From: Sulfurospirillum sp.
GTDB lineage: Bacteria > Campylobacterota > Campylobacteria > Campylobacterales > Sulfurospirillaceae
Assembly: GCA_016744795.1 (NCBI GenBank)
Contig: JADGDR010000007.1
Location: 62,001-126,000, forward strand
Direction of reading: 5' to 3'
Length of the DNA: 64,000 nt
Numbering within the stretch: position 1 is the stretch's first letter; every line of letters starts with the position of its first letter. Positions 53,681-62,727 of this stretch are shown here, in pieces. Both the position numbers and the translations under genes were made by a program. Below the pieces are notes generated by a model. That model was not told where the DNA came from. It did no database searches and was given only the letters and a program-made list of their open reading frames with translations.

Positions 53681-54865
53681 ATGAAAGAAGATTTAAGATT
53701 AAAATTACAGCATTATAAGTTTACAAAAGATGATGCTTTAATCTTAAAAGAATTACAAAATACTGCAGAAGAAAATTTAGAAGATTTTGTTAAAGGATTT
53801 TATGAATTCATATTTGAATTTAAGCATGCAAAAATTTTCATTAGTAATAATGATATTTTAAAAAAACATGAAAATGCCATTAAAAATTGGTTTTTAAATC
53901 TCTTTTGTGGAGTCTATGATAAAAATTATTTTAAAAATTTGCATAAAGTAAGTAAAACTCATATAAAAATACACTTACCAGCAAATTATGTTAATGCCTC
54001 CTTTGGTTATGTCAGAGGATTTGTTAGAGATATGTTAATTAAACATAAAAAGTATGAGGAAATAGCTTCATTTGATAAAATATTAGATATAAATCTAGAT
54101 ATTTTAATAATAACATCAAAAATAAAAGAACAAGAAAATGTTTTGAATGAAGTTATTTTTTTAAGAAAATGCATAGAAGAAAAAAATATTGAACCATATT
54201 TTCAGCCAATGTACTGTGTTAAAAACCCAACTTACATAAAGTATGAAGCACTAATGCGTTTAATAGATATTGATAATGAGAAAGTATTTTCGGTTTTTCC
54301 ATACCTTTCAATAGCTAAAAAAATTAAATTATATAAACAGATGACAAGGATTATGGTTGAAAAGGTTTTTGCTAAATTTCAAAATCATGATATAGAGTTT
54401 AGTGTTAACCTATGTTACGAAGACATAGAAGACATACGTTTTACTGATTATATGATTCAAAAGGTCAAAAATTTTCCTTATCCTAAAAATATAATATTCG
54501 AAATTGTTGAAACAGATTTTGTAAAAGATTTTTCTATTGTAGAAAGTTTTACATCTTCTGTAAGACAACTTGGGTGCAAAATAGCTATAGATGATTTTGG
54601 TAGTGGTTTTTCTAGTATGGAAAATATTTTAAAACTAAAACCTGATTTTATTAAAATAGACGGTTCTTTAATAAAAAACTTAGACACTTCTAATAAATCT
54701 AAAATTATAGTAAAAAGCATAGTAAATATGGCAAGAGATTTGGGTGTAGAAACAGTAGCTGAATACGTTCATTCAAAAGAAATTAAAGATATAGTTATAG
54801 ATTTAGGCGTAGACTATTTACAAGGATTTTATTTGGGAGAACCAAAACCTTATCTTTTGTCATAA
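53681..54865 (+). CDS. Protoglobin-like globin-coupled EAL phosphodiesterase
   Basis: The 394-residue soluble protein has an N-terminal region (about 1-150) that resembles the protoglobin/globin-coupled sensor fold. The segment HKVSKTHIKIHLPANYVNASFGYVRG carries a candidate proximal heme His. The C-terminal EAL domain (about 165-390) keeps the catalytic residues: YEALMRL, FSVNLCYEDIE, FEIVETD, IDDFGSGFSSM, KIDGSLIK, VAEYVHSKE and LQGFYLGEP. It should hydrolyse cyclic di-GMP, perhaps gated by O2, NO or redox state. Heme binding is inference from the fold pattern. It lies 4 bases after the MCP gene. Confidence 0.8.
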   Translation: MKEDLRLKLQHYKFTKDDALILKELQNTAEENLEDFVKGFYEFIFEFKHAKIFISNNDILKKHENAIKNWFLNLFCGVYDKNYFKNLHKVSKTHIKIHLPANYVNASFGYVRGFVRDMLIKHKKYEEIASFDKILDINLDILIITSKIKEQENVLNEVIFLRKCIEEKNIEPYFQPMYCVKNPTYIKYEALMRLIDIDNEKVFSVFPYLSIAKKIKLYKQMTRIMVEKVFAKFQNHDIEFSVNLCYEDIEDIRFTDYMIQKVKNFPYPKNIIFEIVETDFVKDFSIVESFTSSVRQLGCKIAIDDFGSGFSSMENILKLKPDFIKIDGSLIKNLDTSNKSKIIVKSIVNMARDLGVETVAEYVHSKEIKDIVIDLGVDYLQGFYLGEPKPYLLS

Positions 54866-54939
54866 CAATATATCTATCTATTCACAATCATTTCACTTTT
54901 TTATTTTAAACTTTCCTTATCAAAACAAAAGGATTTAAA

Positions 54940-55452
54940 ATGAAAAAGATAACAATAATTTTAACAACAGCAATTTTAACTCTCCAAGCAGGTTCATTAA
55001 CTCTAAGAGATGAAGTAAAAGTTACAAGTTCAACTCCAACCTATAAAACAATTACTAAAAGAGTTCCTTACCAAGAGTGTTGGAATGAAAATGTACCAGT
55101 TCAAAAATCTAGTGGATATACAGATGACTTTCCAATAGGAACAATCATAGGAGGAGTTGCAGGAGGAGTTATAGGACATCAAGTTGGAGGAGGAAGAGGA
55201 AAAGACTTGGCAACAGTTGGAGGAGCTATTATCGGCTCTATTGTTGGACATAATTTTTCAAAAAACGACTATAGGAGAGATTCTTACACAACTTACGAAA
55301 GCCAAAAAAGATGTGTTACAAGGTATAACGAAAATGAAGAAGAAAAATTTATAGGCTATAAAAACATAGCTCATTATAAGGGAAAAAGAATCACAAAAAT
55401 TTCAAATAGACGATTAAGATACATACCTATTACTATAAGAGTACATTACTAA
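54940..55452 (+). CDS. Glycine-zipper outer-membrane-type protein
   Basis: The 170-residue exported protein has signal peptide MKKITIILTTAILTLQAGS without a lipobox. The middle carries a glycine zipper (IGTIIGGVAGGVIGHQVGGGRG... VGGAIIGSIVGHNFSK), as in the 17-kDa surface antigen / SlyB family (2TM_glycine_zip). Pairs of Cys (QECW, KRCV) flank it. Such proteins sit in the outer membrane or periplasm; the function here is unknown. It has its own start region with AAAGGA and precedes the RND gene by 62 bases. Confidence 0.78.
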   Translation: MKKITIILTTAILTLQAGSLTLRDEVKVTSSTPTYKTITKRVPYQECWNENVPVQKSSGYTDDFPIGTIIGGVAGGVIGHQVGGGRGKDLATVGGAIIGSIVGHNFSKNDYRRDSYTTYESQKRCVTRYNENEEEKFIGYKNIAHYKGKRITKISNRRLRYIPITIRVHY

Positions 55453-55461
55453 CATTATAAG

Positions 55462-55508
55462 TCTGTTAACACAGATACGTTAAAATGCCCTAACTTATAT
55501 ATTTAGGG
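55462..55508. promoter_or_regulatory. Two inverted repeats upstream of the RND gene
   Basis: TCTGT-TAAC-ACAGA (55462-55475) and CCCTAA (55488-55493) with TTAGGG (55503-55508) lie in the 62-base gap before the ATG at 55515. The first could be an operator or weak terminator. The second ends 6 bases before the start codon and could hide it in RNA. Confidence 0.4.
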
Positions 55509-55514
55509 TAGTTC

Positions 55515-58500
55515 ATGGAAAAGTTTTTAAGATTCTTTGTTAACAATTCAAGGATGAATTATGTATTATTTATTTTAGTTGTTTTAATTGGTTTTTACTC
55601 TTATAGTAAAACTCCTAAGGAAATATTTCCATCATTTGAACTAGATATTATCAATATAAATGGTAGTTACAGTGGTGCTTCCATCGATATGATGAACAAA
55701 ATAGCAGTAAGAGATATAGAAGATGAATTAAAAAGTATAGAGGGCATTGATGAGATGACTTCTATTATAACTCCTGGCACTTTTAACATAACAGTAGAAC
55801 TTCTTAAAGATGTAAATAAGTATGATACTTCCGCAAAAATAAAAGATGCTATCGACAAAGTAAAACAAAATTTTCCAGACGACATGAATGACCCAAAAGT
55901 TACTGTTATAACTACGGGAAAAAGTATTCTTCAGGTCTCTTTATCTTCAACAGAGCTAACTCGTTCACAACTTAAAGACTTTGCTAAAAAATTTAAAACT
56001 AAGATTCTCTCAGTACCTGACATCTCAGAAGTTATCATTTACGGTGACTCTGACATGTATTACAATATAAAAATAGATGAAAAAAAGCTAGATAGTTTTG
56101 GTATAAATAAAACCACAGCCTTTAATGCTATAAGCGGACTCTCTTATATATTTCCTGTAGGAAAAATCGAGGGTAAAAATAAGCACTATTTTATTTCAAC
56201 TTATAATGGTAAAAAAACAGCAGATGCTATGAAAAATACACTTTTAAGTATAAATGGTAAAAAGATTTATCTCTCAGACATAGCCATGGTTGAAAAAAAG
56301 TATGAAGACTCTACAACACTTTCAACCTTTAACGGTAAAACATCGCTCTCACTCGCAGTCTCTCAAACAAAAAGAGGAAATGCTTTAGTAGCAGACCAAA
56401 ATATAAAAAAACTTTTAGAAAAAATATCTAAAAACAATCCAAAAATAGACTTTACCATACATGAAAATCGCTCTGATAGGATTAAAGATAGACTCAATGT
56501 TGTAATGTCAAATATCTTTTTTGGTCTTATTATGGTATCAATCTTACTCGCACTATTAATTAACATAAGAATGGCGGCCATAGTTGCTATTGGTATTCCG
56601 ACCTCTTTTATAATGGGGGCTATATATCTTTATTTCTTTGGGTACACCATAAATATGGTCTCACTTATAGGAGTTTTAGTTGCTCTTGGTATCGTTGTTG
56701 ATGATGCCATAGTTGTGGCTGAAAATATACAACAAAAACTTGAAGATGGACTAAACCCAAAAGAAGCAGCAATAGTTGGAACAAAAGAGATGGCACTACC
56801 TGTTTTTGTAGCATCCATAACAACAATCTTCGCTTTTTTACCTTCTATTATGATAGGTGGAACTATGGGAGAATTCATAAAACTAATCCCTATCGCAGTC
56901 TCAGCACTTATAGTCGCTTCACTCATAGAGTCATTTGTCTTTTTACCAATTCATGCTGCTCATACACTAAAAGTAGAGTCAAGAGTTCTTTCATGGTCAA
57001 AGGCGAATGCAAGCTATAGTTGGATTATACATAAACTTATGACTTACAAAAAAACTTTTCTGTTTTTATTTATTATTTTAGTTCCACTTTTAACAGTAGT
57101 TGCCCTTAAAAACTCAAAATTCCAAATGTTTCCAAAATTTGACTCAACAACTATGAACATTTCCATAAAAGCTGATGTAAATACAAAAATAGAAGACTCA
57201 TTTAAAATCGTAGATGCAATCTCTAAAGATATACTAAAAAACAAAGAAAAATTTAGCATAAAAACTATCTCAACTATCTCTGGGTACAGAAAAGATGTGG
57301 AATCAAGAAGTGAGAGGTATCCTTATGTTATGTATATTTCACTAGAACTTTATAAAATGGTTCCTATAAATTTTATAGACAAATATGTAACACCTTATCT
57401 AAGTCCATATGAAGACAATATGCAAAGAAGTAGAACTGATACTTCACAAGTAGTTGCAAAAAAACTTCGCAAATTTCTAAAAAACAAAGATTATAAAAGC
57501 AAATATGAATTAAAAGAAATTTTCGTGGCAGAACGAAGAGCTGGTCCAGTAAAATCAGATATAAAAATAGGTGTAATCTCAAATAACACTCAACATACTC
57601 TTAGTGCAATAAAGACATTAAAAACTGCACTTCTTGACATAAAAGGTGTAAAAACAGTGTCGGACACAGCAAAAATGGGTACAGATGAGATAAAAATAAA
57701 AATAAATCGCTATGGAGAACAGTTAGGCTTAGATGAAGCAACAATAGGTCGAGTCCTTTCAAATATGTTCTTATCAAAAAAGAAAGGTACTGCTTTTGAT
57801 GAAAATTCTCTTCTAGAAATAAAAGTTGAGAGTATGAATAAAGATGATCTTCAAGCACTTAAAAACTTAAAAATACCACTTGAGACTGGTCAAAATGTAG
57901 CACTTAAAGATGTAGTTACATTTGAAACACTGCAATCTTTTGAAAAAGTTATAAAAGATTATGGTGAGACAGTATTTTATGTTATTGCTAATGTAAATCC
58001 ATCAATTATAACCTCAGGAGAAGTTATTGAAAAGATGAAACCAACTCTTGAGCAACTAAAAAAAGGTAATGTAGAAATTAAGCTACTTGGAGAAAATAAG
58101 AAAAAAGCAGAACTTATGGGTGACATGATAAATGCATCTGCATTGGCACTGTTTCTTATCATGCTTTCAATGTTATACCTTTTTAACTCATTTAAAGACA
58201 CCTTTATACTAATGTCAGTTATACCTTTTTCATTTCTTGGAGTTCTTGGCGGTCACTACATAATGGGTATGAACCTAAGTATGCCTTCACTTATTGGTGC
58301 TCTTGGACTAGCGGGAGTTGTTATAAACGATGGTATTATTATGATGACTTATCTTAAAAAGACCTATACTCTTGATGATTTGTTTATTCAAGCAACTAAA
58401 AGATTACGTCCAATTTTTATGACAACTTTGACCACTATAATTGGTCTTATGACTCTTATCTTTTTTGCAACAGGGCAGGCAATAATTTTTCAACCACTTG

Positions 58501-58634
58501 CAATTTCTCTTGGATTTGGACTAGCATGGGGAACTGTACTAAATCTTCTTTATGTTCCTACAATATTTGCTTTGCTTCATAGCAAAAGGTTTGAAAAAAA
58601 CAAAAGAGAACAAAATATGAAAGAAAAAAGTTAA
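55515..58634 (+). CDS. RND (AcrB-type) inner-membrane efflux transporter
   Basis: The 1039-residue protein has the 12-helix, two-repeat layout of RND pumps: first helix near 15-32, large periplasmic loops (about 40-330 and 540-850). The proton-relay Asp pair lies in helix 4 (GIVVDDAIVVAENI, near 398). The second half has GLAGVVINDGIIMMTYLKK and RLRPIFMTTLTTIIG. It should export a drug, lipid or metal in a tripartite complex. No membrane fusion protein or TolC gene lies next to it, so its partners are elsewhere or it uses shared ones. It is convergent with a LysR gene and the stops overlap by 4 bases. Confidence 0.92.
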   Translation: MEKFLRFFVNNSRMNYVLFILVVLIGFYSYSKTPKEIFPSFELDIININGSYSGASIDMMNKIAVRDIEDELKSIEGIDEMTSIITPGTFNITVELLKDVNKYDTSAKIKDAIDKVKQNFPDDMNDPKVTVITTGKSILQVSLSSTELTRSQLKDFAKKFKTKILSVPDISEVIIYGDSDMYYNIKIDEKKLDSFGINKTTAFNAISGLSYIFPVGKIEGKNKHYFISTYNGKKTADAMKNTLLSINGKKIYLSDIAMVEKKYEDSTTLSTFNGKTSLSLAVSQTKRGNALVADQNIKKLLEKISKNNPKIDFTIHENRSDRIKDRLNVVMSNIFFGLIMVSILLALLINIRMAAIVAIGIPTSFIMGAIYLYFFGYTINMVSLIGVLVALGIVVDDAIVVAENIQQKLEDGLNPKEAAIVGTKEMALPVFVASITTIFAFLPSIMIGGTMGEFIKLIPIAVSALIVASLIESFVFLPIHAAHTLKVESRVLSWSKANASYSWIIHKLMTYKKTFLFLFIILVPLLTVVALKNSKFQMFPKFDSTTMNISIKADVNTKIEDSFKIVDAISKDILKNKEKFSIKTISTISGYRKDVESRSERYPYVMYISLELYKMVPINFIDKYVTPYLSPYEDNMQRSRTDTSQVVAKKLRKFLKNKDYKSKYELKEIFVAERRAGPVKSDIKIGVISNNTQHTLSAIKTLKTALLDIKGVKTVSDTAKMGTDEIKIKINRYGEQLGLDEATIGRVLSNMFLSKKKGTAFDENSLLEIKVESMNKDDLQALKNLKIPLETGQNVALKDVVTFETLQSFEKVIKDYGETVFYVIANVNPSIITSGEVIEKMKPTLEQLKKGNVEIKLLGENKKKAELMGDMINASALALFLIMLSMLYLFNSFKDTFILMSVIPFSFLGVLGGHYIMGMNLSMPSLIGALGLAGVVINDGIIMMTYLKKTYTLDDLFIQATKRLRPIFMTTLTTIIGLMTLIFFATGQAIIFQPLAISLGFGLAWGTVLNLLYVPTIFALLHSKRFEKNKREQNMKEKS

Positions 58635-59485
58635 AACCCTCTTTTTGCAAACTGTTTGAACTTCTCAAACAGTTTGCTTCTATATTTGTTTTTATGAAAT
58701 ATACAATAAAAATTTCTTTTAATAACTATATTTTTTAATCTTATTTCTCTTAATCCCTTTTGCAAGGCTACTTTTGGCATACATGTAATGGCATCATGAT
58801 TTGTTTGGAGTAACATTTTAACTTCTTCAAAATCTAAATATTCCATAAATATTTTTAAATCTTTAGATAAATCCCCAATTGCTTTTAAAAAAACCTCTCT
58901 TGTCCCTGAGCCTTTTTCTCTTAATATCCATTTTTTAGAAAATAACTCATCAATATAAACCTCATCAGCTAAAGTTTTATCACAACTAACAATAACAAGT
59001 TCATCTTCTCCCATAATCTCTTTTATTAACTCGTTTTCATTACAATCAGATTCTATAAAACCCATATCTAACTTTCCATCTTTTACCATTTGAATTATTT
59101 GTGAAGAGTTTTTTATCTGTTTTTTAATTGTAATATTTTCATATTTTCCCAAAAATTCAAAAATAATTTGAGGCATTATAAAGTTACCTATGGTTTTACT
59201 CGAAGCTACATGTAAAGTCCCTGAAAATGTATCTTTTTTAAAAAGGTTTTGGGCATCTTTAAGATCTAAAAAACTTGTGTATGTTTTTTCTTTAAAAACT
59301 CTTCCTCTCTCATTTAACACAAGTTTTTTACCTATCCTATCAAAAAGAGGTTCACCGAGCTTATTTTCTAAAGATTTAATGGCTAAAGATATTGCAGATT
59401 GGCTAAGAACAAGTTTTTTTGAAAGTTGAGATACATGAGGATTTTCACTAAGATAATAAAAAAGTTCTATCTCTTTGAGAGTCAT
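58631..59485 (-). CDS. LysR-type regulator (probable YeiH-partner)
   Basis: The 284-residue protein has an N-terminal HTH (about 3-60: EIELFYYLSENPHVSQLSKKL, LSQSAISLAIKSLE, EPLFDRIGKKLVLNERG) and a substrate-binding domain (about 88-280: TLHVASSKTIGNFIMPQII, REKGSGTREVF). It is divergent from the YeiH gene with a 101-base gap, the classic arrangement in which the regulator controls the neighbour. The similarity to the CysB/YeiE-like group is suggestive only. Palindrome copies at 58781 and 59206 read as CMPK-region and TLHVAS. A terminator hairpin for the RND gene lies within its 3' end. Confidence 0.88.
   Translation of the reverse strand: MTLKEIELFYYLSENPHVSQLSKKLVLSQSAISLAIKSLENKLGEPLFDRIGKKLVLNERGRVFKEKTYTSFLDLKDAQNLFKKDTFSGTLHVASSKTIGNFIMPQIIFEFLGKYENITIKKQIKNSSQIIQMVKDGKLDMGFIESDCNENELIKEIMGEDELVIVSCDKTLADEVYIDELFSKKWILREKGSGTREVFLKAIGDLSKDLKIFMEYLDFEEVKMLLQTNHDAITCMPKVALQKGLREIRLKNIVIKRNFYCIFHKNKYRSKLFEKFKQFAKRGF
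58648..58678. terminator. Hairpin terminator inside the 3' end of the LysR gene
   Basis: GCAAACTGTTTGA (58648-58660), loop ACTTC, TCAAACAGTTTGC (58666-58678): a perfect 13-bp stem. It follows the RND stop by 14 bases with T-rich sequence after it, and encodes the last residues of the convergent LysR gene (FEKFKQFAK). Confidence 0.75.
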
Positions 59486-59586
59486 CTAGTTTCCTTATTT
59501 AAAATTTCAATGATTATATCAAGTTTAATATATTTTACATATTTATTTAATTGGCGTAAAATTCCATAAATACAAAAGGAATAAAA

Positions 59587-60609
59587 ATGTCATTTTCAAA
59601 ACAAAATAGAGGTAATACATTAAGTGGAGTACTTTTCGTTGCACTTTTTGCAACAGCAGCAACATTTATAGCTGAGTTTAGTTTTTTCCGACACCTAAGC
59701 ATAAGCCCACTCATAATAGGAATTACACTTGGTATTGTTTATGCAAATACCCTACGAAATAATTTACCGCAAGAATGGGTTAAAGGTATATATTTTTCAA
59801 CAAAAGTACTTTTAAGAGCAGCTATTGTTTTTTATGGATTTAGAATTACCTTTCAAAACATAGCTCAAGTAGGTATATCTGGAGTTTTAACAAGTGCCTT
59901 AGTAGTAACTTTAACGTTTTTTATTGGTTATTTTATAGGAACAAAACTTTTAAAACTTGATAGAGATACAACTATTTTAGTAACAGCAGGAAGTTCAATT
60001 TGTGGAGCAGCAGCCATACTTGCAACTGAACCCATTTTAAAAAGTGAACCACATAAAAGTGCTATTGCTGTCTCAACAGTTGTAGTGTTTGGAACAATTG
60101 CTATGTTTTTGTACCCATTTTTATATAAAGCTGGGTACATAGACCTTTCACCTCAAGGCATGGGTATATTCATTGGAGGAACCATACATGAAGTTGCTCA
60201 TGTTGCGGCTGCTAGCAATACTTTAGGCGCAGAAATATCAAACAATGCGGTAATTGTAAAAATGCTTAGAGTTATGATGATTGCTCCTTTTTTAATATTT
60301 TTAGGGTTATGGTTATCTAAAAAGAAAACAGGGAAAAAAGCAAAAATTACTATTCCTTGGTTTGCCGTAGGTTTTATTGGTATTGCTGGATTTAACTCTT
60401 TTGATTTAGTGCCTCATTCTATTCTTAAAGATATAAATGCTCTTGATACCTTTGCTCTAACAATGGCCATGAGTGCGTTAGGAATGGAAACAAGCTTTTC
60501 AAAATTCAAAAGTGTAGGTATGAAACCCATATACTTAGCAAGCATTCTTTTTGTTTGGTTAATCATTGGAGGATACTATATAACAAAATTTTCTATAAGT
60601 TTAGTATAA
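59587..60609 (+). CDS. yeiH: YeiH-family (UPF0324) membrane protein, putative sulfate/anion exporter
   Basis: The 340-residue inner-membrane protein has about 9-10 helices. Family signatures are FYGFRITFQNIAQVG, AGSSICGAAAILATEP (a conserved loop), FIGGTIHEVAHVAAASN, and the C-terminal ALTMAMSALGMETSF. YeiH proteins are thought to export small anions such as sulfate or sulfite-derived products; direct evidence is limited. In a sulfur-oxidising organism this would be sensible, but that is inference. A LysR gene is divergent upstream. Confidence 0.87.
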   Translation: MSFSKQNRGNTLSGVLFVALFATAATFIAEFSFFRHLSISPLIIGITLGIVYANTLRNNLPQEWVKGIYFSTKVLLRAAIVFYGFRITFQNIAQVGISGVLTSALVVTLTFFIGYFIGTKLLKLDRDTTILVTAGSSICGAAAILATEPILKSEPHKSAIAVSTVVVFGTIAMFLYPFLYKAGYIDLSPQGMGIFIGGTIHEVAHVAAASNTLGAEISNNAVIVKMLRVMMIAPFLIFLGLWLSKKKTGKKAKITIPWFAVGFIGIAGFNSFDLVPHSILKDINALDTFALTMAMSALGMETSFSKFKSVGMKPIYLASILFVWLIIGGYYITKFSISLV

Positions 60610-60689
60610 TATTTAAATAATATGTCAAACTTTAATAATAAATATAATAAAATACAAAAGATATTTAACTATATAAAGGATACAATATA

Positions 60690-61031
60690 ATGGCTTTACT
60701 AGACAATGAAAAAGGTATTTTACCGCTTAGTAGCATTGCAGAAGTTCTAAGTACAAAAGTTAGAACACTAAAAATGTATGAAGATAAAAACTTTTTTCCA
60801 AAAAAAGAAAATCGTACTAAAAAACTATATTCAATAAATGATGTACAAATCATAGCTTTCGTACACTATCTTGCAAGTGTAAAAAAAATAAATGCAAATG
60901 GCATAAAATACATACTAGAAATGCTTCACAATAATATGGATGAAAGTAATAGAAATGATTTCTTAGCAATCATAGAAACAAAACTAGAATCTCTCTCAGG
61001 AAAAGATATACAAGACGTAGAAAGTATATAG
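60690..61031 (+). CDS. MerR-type regulator without effector domain
   Basis: The 113-residue protein has the MerR winged helix (about 10-78): LPLSSIAEVLSTKVRTLKMY, EDKNFFPKKENRTKKLYSINDV, then IKYILEMLHNNMDE as the start of the dimer helix. There is no Cys metal-binding loop or ligand domain, so it resembles HspR/GlnR-like members more than metal sensors. It is 148 bases before the BCCT gene on the same strand, which may be its target. The palindromic operator expected for the family was not found. Confidence 0.8.
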   Translation: MALLDNEKGILPLSSIAEVLSTKVRTLKMYEDKNFFPKKENRTKKLYSINDVQIIAFVHYLASVKKINANGIKYILEMLHNNMDESNRNDFLAIIETKLESLSGKDIQDVESI

Positions 61032-61178
61032 AATTTCAATTATCCCCCCAAAAGAGTACTTTTTTAGACTTTGTAACCTAGATTTAAGTAAAATTGTAAT
61101 ATTTTGACACTCAAATAAATAAATTTTTACATATAGTATGTAAGTTTAATACATACTTTATGTAAATAATGGAGAGTT

Positions 61179-62726
61179 ATGTCGAAAAATAATTACACAA
61201 TAGGGCAAGATAATTTACAAAAATTTGGTTTAGATATTCACAATCCTGTATTTGGCATTAGTGCTATAGTGATTTTGGTTTTTGTTATAGGAACTATTAT
61301 GTTCCCCACAATAACAAAAGAGGTACTAGATGGAGCAAAATGGTGGTCCATAAATAATTTTGATTGGTTATTTATGATTTCTGGAAATATTTTCGTAATA
61401 TTCTGTTTGCTTTTAATTGTCTTACCAATTGGTAAGATACGACTTGGAGGAGAAGATGCAAAAACAGATTTTTCTACACTCTCTTGGTTTTCAATGCTTT
61501 TCGCTGCTGGAATGGGAATAGGTCTTATGTATTGGTCAGTTGCTGAACCTGTTGCATACTATACTGCATGGTGGCATACTCCACTAAATGTAGTTGAAAG
61601 AACACAAGAAGCAAAAGAGATAGCAATGGGTGCTACCATGTTTCATTGGGGTTTACATCCTTGGGCAATATATGCTGTTGTTGGTTTATCTTTAGCATTT
61701 TTTTCATATAGCAAAAAACTACCACTAACAATGAGATCTGCTTTTTATCCAATTTTAAAAGAAAAAGTTTGGGGCTGGCCTGGACATATCATAGATATTT
61801 TAGCTGTATTTGCAACTATTTTTGGACTTGCAACCTCTTTGGGACTAGGAGCTCAACAAGTTGCTTCTGGATTAAATTTCTTATTCGATATAAGCAAAGG
61901 AGTTGAAACTCAAATCACTATCATCGCTGTAATTACTACCTTAGCTATTATCTCTGTTGTAAGAGGATTAGAAGGTGGTGTAAAAGTTTTAAGTAATTTT
62001 AATATAATTTTAGCATTTATCTTGGTTCTTTTCATCATTATTGTAGGACCAACTCTAAATATTTTAACAGGTATTGGAACAACATTGAGTAATTACGCTT
62101 CAAATATTTTTGAGCTAAGTAACCCAATAGGAAGAACTGATAGTGATTGGTATCATGGTTGGACAATTTTTTACTGGGCTTGGTGGATAGCATGGTCTCC
62201 TTTTGTAGGTATGTTTATAGCTAGAATTTCAAAAGGAAGAACTGTAAGAGAATTTTTAATTGCAGTTTTATTAATTCCAACATTTGTAACGGCTATTTGG
62301 ATGAGTACTTTTGGACTAACCGCACTGAATCAAGTAGTAAATAAAGTAGGTGCACTAAGCAATGGAATTGGTGATAAATCGTTAGCAATGTTCCAAATGT
62401 TAGAAAATCTTCCTTTTTCTTCAATTACATCATTTTTGGCAATATTCTTAATCATTATATTTTTTGTAACTTCATCTGATTCAGGTTCGTTAGTAATTGA
62501 CAGTATCACAGCAGGTGGTAAACTTGATGTTCCCGTTGCACAAAGAGTATTTTGGGCAGCTTTAGAAGGTCTTGTTGCTATTGCCTTACTTTATGCAGGT
62601 GGAAAAGAAGCATTAACCTCATTACAAGCAGGCTCAATTGCTACAGCCTTGCCTTTTACTATTATTCTTCTTGTTATGTGTTATAGTTTATATATAGGAT
62701 TAAAAACCGAGCTTAAAAAGGCTTAA
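61179..62726 (+). CDS. BCCT family betaine/choline/carnitine transporter
   Basis: The 515-residue protein has 12 predicted helices. The glycine-rich stretch of helix 3 (FAAGMGIGLMYWSVAEP) and the Trp-rich signature (FYWAWWIAWSPFVGMFIARISKGRTVREF) are those of Na+-coupled betaine carriers such as BetP; the GMGIG form fits sodium coupling. It should take up glycine betaine or choline for osmoprotection, fitting a marine or brackish organism. The N- and C-terminal tails are short, without the long sensor tail of BetP. It is convergent with the AraC gene, one base apart. Confidence 0.92.
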   Translation: MSKNNYTIGQDNLQKFGLDIHNPVFGISAIVILVFVIGTIMFPTITKEVLDGAKWWSINNFDWLFMISGNIFVIFCLLLIVLPIGKIRLGGEDAKTDFSTLSWFSMLFAAGMGIGLMYWSVAEPVAYYTAWWHTPLNVVERTQEAKEIAMGATMFHWGLHPWAIYAVVGLSLAFFSYSKKLPLTMRSAFYPILKEKVWGWPGHIIDILAVFATIFGLATSLGLGAQQVASGLNFLFDISKGVETQITIIAVITTLAIISVVRGLEGGVKVLSNFNIILAFILVLFIIIVGPTLNILTGIGTTLSNYASNIFELSNPIGRTDSDWYHGWTIFYWAWWIAWSPFVGMFIARISKGRTVREFLIAVLLIPTFVTAIWMSTFGLTALNQVVNKVGALSNGIGDKSLAMFQMLENLPFSSITSFLAIFLIIIFFVTSSDSGSLVIDSITAGGKLDVPVAQRVFWAALEGLVAIALLYAGGKEALTSLQAGSIATALPFTIILLVMCYSLYIGLKTELKKA

Positions 62727-62727
62727 A

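Noticed and set aside
54940-55452. Glycine-zipper protein as the membrane-fusion partner of the RND pump
   Set aside because: It is too short, lacks the lipoyl and hairpin domains, and has a 2TM glycine-zipper pattern instead.
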